A stretch of DNA of 5,400 nt from an uncultured Sutterella sp. (GCA_900767875.1 CAAGAT010000023.1:1-5400), one strand, 5' to 3'. Counted from the stretch's first letter, positions 1-5,388 are shown. Program-made: numbers and translations. The notes: generated by a model from the sequence alone, not told the origin.

Positions 1-140
1 CTCGGCCATCCACTCGAGCCACGGGGCGGCAAACGCCGTGGGGATGTGGGGGAGGCAGAGCCTACCCCAGCCGTCGGCTCGCTTCGGTCACCGTTTCCTA
101 ATCGCCCCCGGAATCTATACCAAAGTCCGGGGTAGTTAGC
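1..140. other. Unidentified left-edge region, possible 3' end of a rightward gene or structured RNA
   Basis: I do not recognise this stretch. On the plus strand two frames are open from the window edge, stopping at 133-135 (44 codons) and 138-140 (45 codons). The second has more G/C at third positions and is the better coding candidate, but it matches no family I know. The DNA is also rich in short inverted repeats: 19-24 with 36-41 (CCACGG/CCGTGG), 49-56 with 60-68, 69-72 with 76-79, and 106-112 with 126-132 (CCCCGGA/TCCGGGG). A run of hairpins just before a terminator at 161-200 is also what the 3' part of a non-coding RNA would look like. I checked for features of tmRNA, RNase P RNA, SRP RNA, 5S rRNA and tRNA and saw none. 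The truncation at base 1 prevents a decision. Confidence 0.3.
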
Positions 141-160
141 CACACATATGCACGAAGAGC

Positions 161-200
161 CATAAAAAAACGGAGTGCCGAAACACTCCGTTTTTTTATG
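161..200. terminator. Bidirectional intrinsic terminator between ilvE and the left-edge unit
   Basis: The arms 161-177 and 184-200 are a perfect 17-bp inverted repeat around the loop CCGAAA (178-183). The GC core is CGGAGTG/CACTCCG, flanked by seven A on the left and seven T on the right. Each strand therefore gives a GC stem followed by a U tract, so it can stop transcription from both sides. Pairing continues two more bases outward (159-160 with 201-202). It lies about 57 bp past the ilvE stop, and its symmetry suggests that a rightward transcript also ends here. Confidence 0.9.
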
Positions 201-212
201 GCGCTCGGTTTG

Positions 213-244
213 CTTGAGGGGGCGGCGTGCCGCCCCCTTTCAAG
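213..244. other. Strong GC hairpin just after the ilvE stop
   Basis: An uninterrupted GC stem (218-225 with 230-237, loop CGTG) is extended by CTTGA (213-217) pairing with TCAAG (240-244), leaving 238-239 as a bulge. It sits between the ilvE stop and the terminator at 161-200. Neither strand has a T tract directly after it, so it is not a classic terminator alone. It could protect the 3' end of the ilvE mRNA or act as a pause site ahead of the terminator. Confidence 0.55.
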
Positions 245-256
245 ACTCTCCGGCCC

Positions 257-1300
257 TTATTGGCAGTCGCTTTCCTTGCAGACTTCCACCACCCAGCCTT
301 CGGGGGCTTCGATCTCGCAGGCCTGGATGCCCGTGAGGGTTTCGCGCAGCTTGCCGGAGATCTCGCCGATTTTGTCCATGCCCGAGGGCAGGGCGATCAC
401 GCCGTTGTGCGTGTGGATCTCGCCGATGGGAGCGAGCACCGCGGCCGTGCCGCACAGCGCGGCTTCCTTGAAGTCCTTGACTTCTTCGAGGGCGACCTTG
501 CGCTCAATCACATTGAGGCCCAGGTAGTGCTCGCCCACGTACACCAGCGAGCGGCGAGTGATGGATGGCAGGATCGAGTCGGACTTGGGAACGATCAGGT
601 TGTTGTCCTTGTCGACGAAGATCACGTTGGCGCCGCCCGCCTCTTCAATGTAGGTGCGGCTGGCCGGATCCAGATACAGGTTTTCGGCAAAGCCTTCGCG
701 GTGCGCTTCCATGGTCGGATACAGGCTCATGGCGTAGTTAAGGCCCGCCTTGACGTGGCCCGTGCCGTGGGGTGCGGCGCGGTCGTAGTCCGACACGCGC
801 ACCTTCAGGGGCTTGACGGCGCCCTTAAAGTACGAGCCCACGGGCATCACGATGACGCGGAAAAGGAACTCATGCGCCGGGGCCACGCCGATCTGCGGGC
901 CCGAGCCGATCATCACGGGGCGCACGTAAAGCGAAGCGCCCGTGCCGAACGGGGGCACCCAGGCGGCGTTGGCGCGCACGGTGTCCAAAACGGCCTGCAC
1001 GAACTTGTCTTCCGGGAAGACCGGCATTTCCAGGCGACGGCAGGTGGTGGCCATACGCGAGGCGTTCAGGTCGGGACGGAACGTGACGATGCGGCCGTCC
1101 TTGGTCGTGTAGGCCTTCAGGCCTTCAAAGCAGCTCTGCGAGTAGTGAAAGACACAGGCGGCTTCCGAGAGCTTGATGTCGGGATCGGTGACCATCCCGC
1201 CTTCGTCCCAGGCACCGTCCTTCCAGGCGGACTGATAACGGTAGTCCGTCGGGCGATAGCAAAAGCCAATATTGGCCCAATCAAGCGGTTTCTTTTGCAT
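257..1300 (-). CDS. ilvE: Branched-chain amino acid aminotransferase, type II (PLP fold class IV)
   Basis: This cytoplasmic PLP enzyme interconverts leucine, isoleucine and valine with their 2-oxo acids, using 2-oxoglutarate/glutamate as partner. It is the last step of branched-chain amino acid synthesis and the first of breakdown. The protein is 347 aa, usual for the type II BCAT subfamily (the short E. coli-type IlvE has about 309). Visible motifs are FEGLKAY (58-64), an RP-rich strand near 127, and GTGHVKAGLNYA (179-190), whose K184 should form the Schiff base with PLP. They are followed by EEAGGANVIFV (219-229), with the cofactor-pocket glutamate, and GTAAVLAPIG (284-293). The ATG at 1298-1300 was chosen because family proteins begin close to the DWxNIGF-like motif and GGAG lies about 10 nt upstream. 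An in-frame extension to a TTG at 1420 shows no family sequence. The gene is flanked by terminators on both sides, so it is probably transcribed alone. Family is certain; synthetic versus degradative role cannot be read from context. Confidence 0.95.
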   Translation of the reverse strand: MQKKPLDWANIGFCYRPTDYRYQSAWKDGAWDEGGMVTDPDIKLSEAACVFHYSQSCFEGLKAYTTKDGRIVTFRPDLNASRMATTCRRLEMPVFPEDKFVQAVLDTVRANAAWVPPFGTGASLYVRPVMIGSGPQIGVAPAHEFLFRVIVMPVGSYFKGAVKPLKVRVSDYDRAAPHGTGHVKAGLNYAMSLYPTMEAHREGFAENLYLDPASRTYIEEAGGANVIFVDKDNNLIVPKSDSILPSITRRSLVYVGEHYLGLNVIERKVALEEVKDFKEAALCGTAAVLAPIGEIHTHNGVIALPSGMDKIGEISGKLRETLTGIQACEIEAPEGWVVEVCKESDCQ

Positions 1301-1440
1301 GGCAAATTGTCTCCACAAACTTCTTTTTCTAAAAACGAATTCAGAGCCGTCCGAGAGGGGCTCCCAGCCGGATCGTGAAGAAAAATAATACTCCCGTTTG
1401 GGGGTGTTTCCTCTAAGCAAAAGGGCGCAGGCGACATGAC
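1301..1440 (-). promoter_or_regulatory. Leader and probable promoter region of ilvE
   Basis: This intergenic stretch separates the putP terminator from ilvE and must hold the ilvE promoter if the gene is monocistronic. The best -10 candidate on the minus strand is TATTAT (1385-1390), in an AT-rich patch; no good -35 lies 16-18 bp upstream of it. The resulting leader would be about 80 nt. It contains a small hairpin, GAGCC (1344-1348) with GGCTC (1359-1363), and an A/T-rich run before the ribosome site GGAG. I see no run of Leu, Ile or Val codons in a short leader ORF, so classical ilv attenuation is not supported. Confidence 0.4.
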
Positions 1441-1475
1441 AAAAGCGGCCGAAAACGTCAAGTTTCCGACCGCTT
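1441..1475 (-). terminator. Terminator of putP
   Basis: The arms 1443-1456 and 1462-1475 pair over 14 positions (two G-T wobbles) around a 5-nt loop. On the minus strand the stem ends in GCTTTT, a short U run. It lies 28 bp after the putP stop codon and before the ilvE leader, so it should limit read-through from putP into ilvE. The short U tract makes it weaker than the terminators at 161-200 and 3111-3149. Confidence 0.75.
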
Positions 1476-1502
1476 GAAGTCTTTTGAGAGCGTTTGGCGC
1501 CT

Positions 1503-2984
1503 TTAGCCCGCGCGCACCTCCGCGACGACCTTGTCGAACGTCTCGGCGATTTCCTCGTCGGGCGCCTTGGTCATCAGGCTCACGACAAAGATCGCGAGGG
1601 TCCCCAAGACGAACCCGGGCACGATTTCGTAAAGCCCGAACCAGTTGAACTGATGCCAGATCAGCACCGTAGTGGCGCCTGTGATCATGCCGGCCATGGC
1701 GCCGTACTTATTCATGCGCTTCCACCACAGGCTCACGAGAATCACCGGCCCGAAGGAGCCCCCGAAACCGGCCCAGGCGTAGCTCACCAGAGAGAGCACC
1801 AGGCTCTTGGGGTCCATGGCGATGAAGATGGCCACAAAGGAGATGAGCAGCACCATCATGCGGCCGAACCACAGCAGCTCCCACTGATTGGCCTTGGGGC
1901 GCAGCAGGCCGCGGTAAAAGTCCTGCGTCAGGGTCGAGGAGCAGACCAAGAGCTGGCAGGAAAGGGTACTCATCACCGCCGCGAGAATGGCCGCCATCAG
2001 CACGCCGCCGATCCAGGGATTAAAGAGCACCTGCGAGAGAACGATGAATACGCGCTCGTGGTTCTGCGTCACGAGAGTGGCTTCATTGGGGTTGGCGGCA
2101 AAGTAGGCCGCCCCGAAAAAGCCCACGGACACGGCCCCGCCCAGGCAGAACATCATCCAGAGCAGCGAAATGCGCGTGGCGCGCGGAATCACCTTGATGG
2201 AGCGGGCGGCCATGAAGCGCACGAGAATGTGCGGCTGGCCAAAGTAGCCAAGGCCCCAGGCCAAGAGGCTCACCACCCCGATGAAGGTCTGGTGCGAGAG
2301 CATGTTGGTCATGTTGACGTTGATGGCGCGCACCTGCTCGACGGCGCTCGTAAAGCCTCCGAGGTCACTCATCACGACGATGGGCGTCACGACCAGCGCC
2401 ACGCACATGAGCGAGGCCTGGAAGGTGTCGGTCCAGCTCACGGCCAGAAAACCCCCGATGAACACGTACAAAATCGTGGCCGCCGCGCCGATCCACAGGG
2501 CGCGCTCGTAGCTCATACCGAACGTGTTTTCAAAGAGGCGGGCACCGGCCACAACGCCGCTGGCGCAGTAGATCGTAAAGAACAGGAGAATGACGACGGC
2601 CGCCACGATGCGCAGCACACGCGTCTCGTCCTTGAAGCGATGCGTGAAAAAGTCGGGCAGGGTCAGGGCGTTGTGCGAGACCTCGGTATAGACGCGCAGA
2701 CGCGCGGCCACGAATTTCCAGTTGAGGTACGTGCCCAGGATCAGCCCGATGGCGATCCAGCTTTCCGTGATGCCCGAAATGAACACGGCGCCGGGCAGCC
2801 CCATCAGCAGCCAGCCGCTCATGTCCGAGGCGCCCACCGACAGGGCCGTCACGATGCCGCCGAGGCTGCGGCCGCCGAGGATATAGTCGCTGAAGTTGCG
2901 CGTGTAGCGCCAGGCGATAAAGCCCAGAGCCACCATCAGAATCATGTAGCCGGTAAAGGTGACGGCGGTTGGATTGGAAAACAT
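1503..2984 (-). CDS. putP: Sodium/proline symporter PutP
   Basis: An inner-membrane solute:sodium symporter (SSS family, LeuT-like fold) importing L-proline with Na+. The protein is 493 aa (E. coli PutP is 502) and resembles the enterobacterial protein along its whole length. Family features include NFSDYILGGRSLG (30-42) with the arginine at 39, and GASDMSGWLLMGLPGA (51-66), whose D54 and S56 correspond to E. coli D55 and S57. Others are SWTDTFQA (183-190), GLGYFGQPHI (244-253), and MSTLSCQLLVCSS (338-350), with S339/T340 matching the Na+ ligands S340/T341. Hydrophobic segments recur through to about residue 471 (13 expected in the family); the last roughly 20 residues are hydrophilic. The ATG at 2982-2984 aligns with the PutP N terminus, but no clear Shine-Dalgarno sequence precedes it. 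The proline-catabolic gene putA is not adjacent, and a terminator lies on each side, so this is a stand-alone uptake gene. Confidence 0.97.
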   Translation of the reverse strand: MFSNPTAVTFTGYMILMVALGFIAWRYTRNFSDYILGGRSLGGIVTALSVGASDMSGWLLMGLPGAVFISGITESWIAIGLILGTYLNWKFVAARLRVYTEVSHNALTLPDFFTHRFKDETRVLRIVAAVVILLFFTIYCASGVVAGARLFENTFGMSYERALWIGAAATILYVFIGGFLAVSWTDTFQASLMCVALVVTPIVVMSDLGGFTSAVEQVRAINVNMTNMLSHQTFIGVVSLLAWGLGYFGQPHILVRFMAARSIKVIPRATRISLLWMMFCLGGAVSVGFFGAAYFAANPNEATLVTQNHERVFIVLSQVLFNPWIGGVLMAAILAAVMSTLSCQLLVCSSTLTQDFYRGLLRPKANQWELLWFGRMMVLLISFVAIFIAMDPKSLVLSLVSYAWAGFGGSFGPVILVSLWWKRMNKYGAMAGMITGATTVLIWHQFNWFGLYEIVPGFVLGTLAIFVVSLMTKAPDEEIAETFDKVVAEVRAG

Positions 2985-3110
2985 TGCGTCTGAGGTTTGT
3001 CGTTGTGTGTGCAAGCCTTCGCCCGGCCCGTCGGAGAGGGGCGCGGGTGTCAAAGGCGGGAAAAGTCGGCGGCCGGGGCAGGCTCTGAGGGGGTGGCGTG
3101 CCCGACGCAC
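2985..3110 (-). promoter_or_regulatory. Upstream region of putP, no convincing promoter seen
   Basis: This is the space between the upstream gene's terminator and putP, so a putP promoter is expected here. A TTGACA-like -35 reads on the minus strand at 3048-3053, but at 16-18 bp spacing the DNA is GC-rich and gives no -10. The 15 bases before the ATG contain no GGAG-type ribosome site. Expression may rely on an unrecognised promoter class or an activator. Confidence 0.3.
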
Positions 3111-3149
3111 AAAAGAAAATCGGCGGCAACCTTACGGCTTGACCGCCGA
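3111..3149 (-). terminator. Terminator of the DAACS symporter gene
   Basis: On the minus strand TCGGCGG-T-CAA (3149-3139) pairs with TTGCCGCCGA (3129-3120) with one bulged T and a 9-nt loop (3130-3138). TTTTCTTTT (3119-3111) follows directly. This is a textbook intrinsic terminator. It lies about 75 bp past the symporter stop and 126 bp before the putP start, separating the two transport genes. Confidence 0.9.
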
Positions 3150-3166
3150 GCAATGAGATTGTACCT

Positions 3167-3216
3167 GCCCCGAGGGTCGGTCCGCGCATTTTTGCGCGCA
3201 AAACCCGACCCGGGGC
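3167..3216. other. Two-part stem-loop immediately after the DAACS symporter stop
   Basis: The outer stem pairs GCCCCG (3167-3172) with CGGGGC (3211-3216) and, past a 2-nt bulge (3173-3174), GGTCGG (3175-3180) with CCGACC (3205-3210). The inner hairpin is CGCGCA (3183-3188) with TGCGCG (3193-3198) around TTTT. It begins 9 bp after the stop codon. No T tract follows on the minus strand, so it probably stabilises the mRNA 3' end or causes pausing ahead of the terminator at 3111-3149. Confidence 0.65.
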
Positions 3217-3224
3217 GGACGCCA

Positions 3225-4490
3225 TCAGCCTTCGCCGTACAAATCCTTGTTCACAAGCGTGGCCACATTCGAGTCGCTCCACACATTGAGGGTCGTCTCG
3301 ATGGCGTCAATGACGGCGTAGAAGGGCAGGATCACGCCCATGAGCAAAATGGGCACGTTCATGCTCGCCAGAAGGCTTGCCGACAAGAAAAAGCAGCCCA
3401 TCGGCACGCCGGCGTTGCCCACGGCGGCGATCGTGGCGATGAAGATCCAGACCAAGAGGGTCGTCCAGGTGATGTCAATGCCCGCGTTTTGCATCAGGTA
3501 CACGACCGTGATGAGAATGAAGGCGGCGCACCCGTTCATGTTGATCGTGGTGCACATCGGCAGCACAAAGCGCGAGACGTTTTCCTTGACGCCCAGGTTC
3601 ACTTCCGCGCAGCGCATGGTCACGGGCAGAGTCCCGGCGCTCGACTTGGAAAAGAACGCGACCGTCAGAGCCGGGAGCATCCCCTTAAAGACGCGCAGCG
3701 GGTTGATGCCGCGTAGCAGTAAGAGGGCCGGCAGAATCACGAGCATCTGAACGAAGTTGGCCGTCAGAACCGTCGCAAAGTACGTTCCCAGGCCCCCGAC
3801 GGCCACGCCCGCGTTGATTTCCTTGGCAAGGACCGTGAAAAAGCCGAAGATCCCCAGGGGCAGAATCATGATGATCCAGCTCACGAGGGTAAAGAGCACG
3901 GACTGCAGGCCCGAGAAGAAGGCCATGAGGGTGCGCTGTTCGGGTGACTCGTGCGGGAGTTTGGCGATGGCGATGCCCACCGCGGCGGCGATCAAAAGCA
4001 CGGAGAGCACGTTGGCCGACAGGAACGGGGCGATGGCGTTGTCGGGCACCACGCTCGTGATGTAGTCAAAGTAGCTCTTGCCCTGGATGCCGGCGATGGC
4101 GGCCGAGGCTTGCGTCGTGTCCGAGAGTGTGACGTTGGCCGGCGCAAAAATCTCAAAGAGAACGGCCGCGAGGCTCGCCGCCAAAATGGTGGTCAGCAGG
4201 GTGTAGAACACGCTGTGCTTGAAGATGCGCCCGGACTCGCGGTTGCGGGAAATCTGCGAGAGGGTGGCGATGATCGAGACGGCGATGATAGGCACCGCGA
4301 TGAAGCGAAAGAGGCGAATGAAGATCGTCGAGATGAATTCGCCGGCCTGAATCCAGAAGGCCGAGCCGTAAAACCCGTTGATCAGGCCCAGGACGATGGC
4401 CAGCACATACAGAACCGCCTGAATGGTCTGCATGCGCTTTTGCCGCGGGTCCATGACCGGGCGATCAATGCGTGCGGTAGCTGCGCTCAT
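3225..4490 (-). CDS. Dicarboxylate/amino acid:cation symporter (DAACS family), SstT-like core
   Basis: A membrane symporter of the glutamate-transporter fold, importing a small amino or dicarboxylic acid with Na+ or H+. The 421 aa match the usual family length. Visible parts are a hydrophilic start (1-20), N-terminal membrane helices from about 22 to 258, hairpin 1 with SKSSAGTLPVTM (281-292), and helix 7 with TTINMNG (314-320). Hairpin 2 has NAGVPMG (359-365) and helix 8 has DAIETTLNVWSD (395-406). The helix-8 pattern D-x-x-E-T-x-L-N matches the Ser/Thr transporter SstT (DSCETALN). It lacks the arginine that binds the side-chain carboxylate in GltP-type glutamate/aspartate carriers. The usual NMDGT of helix 7 reads NMNGC. 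A neutral substrate is therefore more likely than glutamate, but this is inference and no symbol is given. The ATG at 4488-4490 has AAGGA about 10 nt upstream; ATG at codon 13 is a possible alternative. Its own terminator follows, so it is probably monocistronic. Confidence 0.9.
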   Translation of the reverse strand: MSAATARIDRPVMDPRQKRMQTIQAVLYVLAIVLGLINGFYGSAFWIQAGEFISTIFIRLFRFIAVPIIAVSIIATLSQISRNRESGRIFKHSVFYTLLTTILAASLAAVLFEIFAPANVTLSDTTQASAAIAGIQGKSYFDYITSVVPDNAIAPFLSANVLSVLLIAAAVGIAIAKLPHESPEQRTLMAFFSGLQSVLFTLVSWIIMILPLGIFGFFTVLAKEINAGVAVGGLGTYFATVLTANFVQMLVILPALLLLRGINPLRVFKGMLPALTVAFFSKSSAGTLPVTMRCAEVNLGVKENVSRFVLPMCTTINMNGCAAFILITVVYLMQNAGIDITWTTLLVWIFIATIAAVGNAGVPMGCFFLSASLLASMNVPILLMGVILPFYAVIDAIETTLNVWSDSNVATLVNKDLYGEG

Positions 4491-4514
4491 AGTTGTGTTT
4501 TCCTTTTTTCAATG

Positions 4515-4550
4515 CCCTCAAGCGTAAGGGCTCGCTTGGGGGCTTGAGGG
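4515..4550. other. Inverted repeat in the leader of the symporter gene
   Basis: CCCTCAAGC (4515-4523) is exactly complementary to GCTTGAGGG (4542-4550). Inside it CAAGCG (4519-4524) can instead pair with CGCTTG (4533-4538), so two hairpins compete for 4519-4523. On the plus strand GTTGTTTTTT (4551-4560) follows, so it resembles a rightward terminator although no plus-strand gene lies upstream. On the minus strand it sits about 25 nt before the symporter start, in the expected mRNA leader. I see no convincing promoter between it and the terminator at 4562-4612. Confidence 0.55.
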
Positions 4551-4561
4551 GTTGTTTTTTC

Positions 4562-4612
4562 AAAAAGTCAGGCCGCGGGCACCGAAGGTTTAACCTTGAG
4601 CGCCCTGCGGCC
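4562..4612 (-). terminator. Terminator of the PEBP gene
   Basis: On the minus strand GGCCGC (4612-4607) pairs with GCGGCC (4576-4571), and after one bulged base GGGC pairs with GCCC (4605-4602 with 4580-4577). The top of the stem is closed by AAGGT/ACCTT. TGACTTTTT (4570-4562) follows. A long GC-based stem with a U run about 47 bp after the PEBP stop marks the end of that transcript. Confidence 0.85.
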
Positions 4613-4624
4613 GTTGACTCGGTT

Positions 4625-4645
4625 GGGGCGCTTTGAGGGCGCCCC
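4625..4645. other. Short GC hairpin after the PEBP stop
   Basis: GGGGCGC (4625-4631) pairs perfectly with GCGCCCC (4639-4645) around a 7-nt loop. It begins 13 bp after the PEBP stop and has no T tract on either side. It makes a two-hairpin 3' end with the terminator at 4562-4612, similar to the arrangement after ilvE and after the symporter gene. Confidence 0.5.
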
Positions 4646-4658
4646 GGCACGTGCGGTG

Positions 4659-5114
4659 TCAGTCGATCACATAGGTGGCGGTGATCCTGGCGCTTGCCAA
4701 CGCCATGGCGTTGAGCATGAAGCCCGCGTTGGCGGCCGTGGCCGTATCGGGCAGGTTGAGTTTTACCGCCGGCAGGGCCCACACCGTAAAGACATAACGG
4801 TGCATGCCGTGGCCGGCGGGCGGACACGCGCCCCCAAAGCCCCGACAGCCGTAGTCGGTCACCAGCTCGCGCGCGGGGGCGGCCAGTTTGGCGCCCTCGG
4901 GCAGATGCGTGACGTCGGCCGGAATATCCAGGGCCACCCAGTGCCACCAGCCCGAGCCCGTGGGGGCGTCGGGGTCATAGCAGGTGACGGCAAAGCTCTT
5001 GGTGCCTGCGGGCGCATCGCCCCAGGTCAGTTCCGGCGACAGGTTTCCCCCGTTCAGGGATTGCTTGGGGCCCATACGGGAGCCTTCTTCAATGCTTGAC
5101 GACTTGAGAAACAT
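4659..5114 (-). CDS. YbhB/YbcL family Raf kinase inhibitor-like protein (PEBP fold)
   Basis: A small PEBP-domain protein of 151 aa, about the length of E. coli YbhB (158). Bacterial members are related to eukaryotic phosphatidylethanolamine-binding proteins; their cellular role and ligand are mostly unknown. The PEBP anion-pocket signatures are present: CYDPDAPTG (45-53), WWHWVALDIP (56-65) with H58, and GFGGACPPAGHGMHRYVF (92-109), the family's usual GYGGPCPPPGHGPHRY block with H102 and H105. LSPELTWGDAP (25-35) is the typical N-terminal strand. No signal peptide or membrane segment is seen, so it should be cytoplasmic. The ATG at 5112-5114 has AAAGGA about 7 nt upstream, a good ribosome site. 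It is the first gene of the leftward group, with its own promoter and terminator, and it faces a divergent gene beyond the right edge. Family assignment is secure; function is not known from sequence. Confidence 0.93.
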   Translation of the reverse strand: MFLKSSSIEEGSRMGPKQSLNGGNLSPELTWGDAPAGTKSFAVTCYDPDAPTGSGWWHWVALDIPADVTHLPEGAKLAAPARELVTDYGCRGFGGACPPAGHGMHRYVFTVWALPAVKLNLPDTATAANAGFMLNAMALASARITATYVID

Positions 5115-5255
5115 CGTGAGTCCTTTGCAAGAGTAGCGGTGCGAAACACCGCAGCCATTTGTTTCGGATTTTATCCGAGCCGCAGGAAAACGCCGCCGTA
5201 TCTCATCCGAAAGAAACGGCGTCTAATCCGTGAGGAGTAGCCCAAACTCCCGAAC
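5115..5255 (-). promoter_or_regulatory. Structured 5' leader of the PEBP gene
   Basis: If the promoter at 5259-5286 is used, the mRNA starts near 5251-5255 and has a leader of roughly 140 nt. In mRNA order the visible hairpins are: 5246-5250 with 5234-5238 (GGAGT/ACTCC); 5216-5221 with 5194-5199, or the shifted pair 5217-5222 with 5190-5195, followed by UUUUCC; 5173-5178 with 5164-5169 (6 bp, 3-nt loop); and 5147-5152 with 5136-5141 (6 bp, 5-nt loop), ending just before the ribosome site. No short reading frame or known riboswitch consensus was recognised. Confidence 0.5.
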
Positions 5256-5258
5256 TAG

Positions 5259-5286
5259 ATCCTAGAGCGAACTTGACTAAGGTCAA
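5259..5286 (-). promoter_or_regulatory. Probable sigma-70 promoter of the PEBP gene
   Basis: On the minus strand the -35 TTGACC (5286-5281) matches five of six consensus bases. It is followed by a 16-bp spacer and the -10 TAGGAT (5264-5259), which matches four of six. The DNA upstream of the -35 (5296-5335) is A/T-rich. Transcription would start around 5251-5255. The spacer and -35 coincide with the palindrome at 5265-5295. Confidence 0.55.
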
Positions 5287-5295
5287 TGTTCGCTC
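5265..5295. promoter_or_regulatory. Imperfect palindrome, likely regulator binding site
   Basis: GAGCGAAC (5265-5272) and GTTCGCTC (5288-5295) are perfectly complementary. Inside them TTGAC (5273-5277) and GTCAA (5282-5286) face each other across TAAG, with one unmatched T at 5287. The inner TTGAC-N4-GTCAA resembles the TTGAT-N4-ATCAA operators of the FNR/CRP superfamily. It overlaps the -35 and whole spacer of the leftward promoter, a position typical for repression. It lies about 100 bp upstream of the rightward start, where an activator could work. The regulator is not identified. Confidence 0.6.
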
Positions 5296-5345
5296 AAATT
5301 CATTTTTATCTCATTGTTTTCACTGAAAATATTTTCCCGCTCGGG

Positions 5346-5374
5346 TTGATTTTGCTTCGCACATAGCTTATAAT
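5346..5374 (+). promoter_or_regulatory. Strong sigma-70 promoter of a gene beyond the right edge
   Basis: TTGATT (5346-5351), a 17-bp spacer and a perfect TATAAT (5369-5374) predict a start at about 5380-5382. Upstream, the 12-bp palindrome GAAAATATTTTC (5325-5336) falls around -50 and looks like an UP element, in a longer A/T-rich tract (5296-5336). This is the best promoter in the window. Confidence 0.8.
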
Positions 5375-5388
5375 TGCAGAGGTAATCT

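Noticed and set aside
1..140. tRNA, tmRNA, RNase P RNA, SRP RNA or 5S rRNA at the left edge
   Set aside because: None of the conserved sequence blocks of these RNAs could be found on either strand.
227..1378. Long plus-strand open frame opposite ilvE
   Set aside because: It is rich in His, Gly, Arg and Val without family motifs, and it is the shadow of a well-supported minus-strand gene.
1301..1420. In-frame N-terminal extension of ilvE to a TTG at 1420
   Set aside because: The extra 40 residues do not resemble the aminotransferase N terminus, the internal ATG at 1300 has a GGAG site, and the stretch is AT-rich like a leader.
1301..1440. Leader-peptide attenuator for ilvE
   Set aside because: No short frame with clustered Leu, Ile or Val codons precedes a terminator hairpin.
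1494..2993. Very long plus-strand open frame opposite putP (499 codons)
   Set aside because: Its composition (His, Gln, Gly, Glu, Arg) is the typical antisense shadow of a GC-rich membrane protein gene; PutP on the other strand is unmistakable.
3048..3053. TTGACA-like -35 box on the minus strand upstream of putP
   Set aside because: No -10 element exists at 16-18 bp; the DNA there is almost pure G and C.
2985..3110. In-frame extension of putP to 3110
   Set aside because: The added residues are Pro/Arg-rich with no membrane character, and PutP proteins start where the ATG at 2984 is. The extension would also begin at the T run of the preceding terminator.
2997..4547. Plus-strand open frames opposite the DAACS symporter and in the gap before it
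   Set aside because: They are antisense shadows with low-complexity composition and no motifs; the minus-strand transporter explains the coding signal.
4465..4947. Minus-strand open frame running across the PEBP end, its terminator and the symporter start
   Set aside because: It crosses a strong terminator, is Arg/Gly/Pro-rich and overlaps two real genes in another frame.
257..5114. An amino-acid transport and metabolism operon of all four genes
   Set aside because: Intrinsic terminators separate every adjacent pair, and the gaps of 170-240 bp each have room for a promoter.
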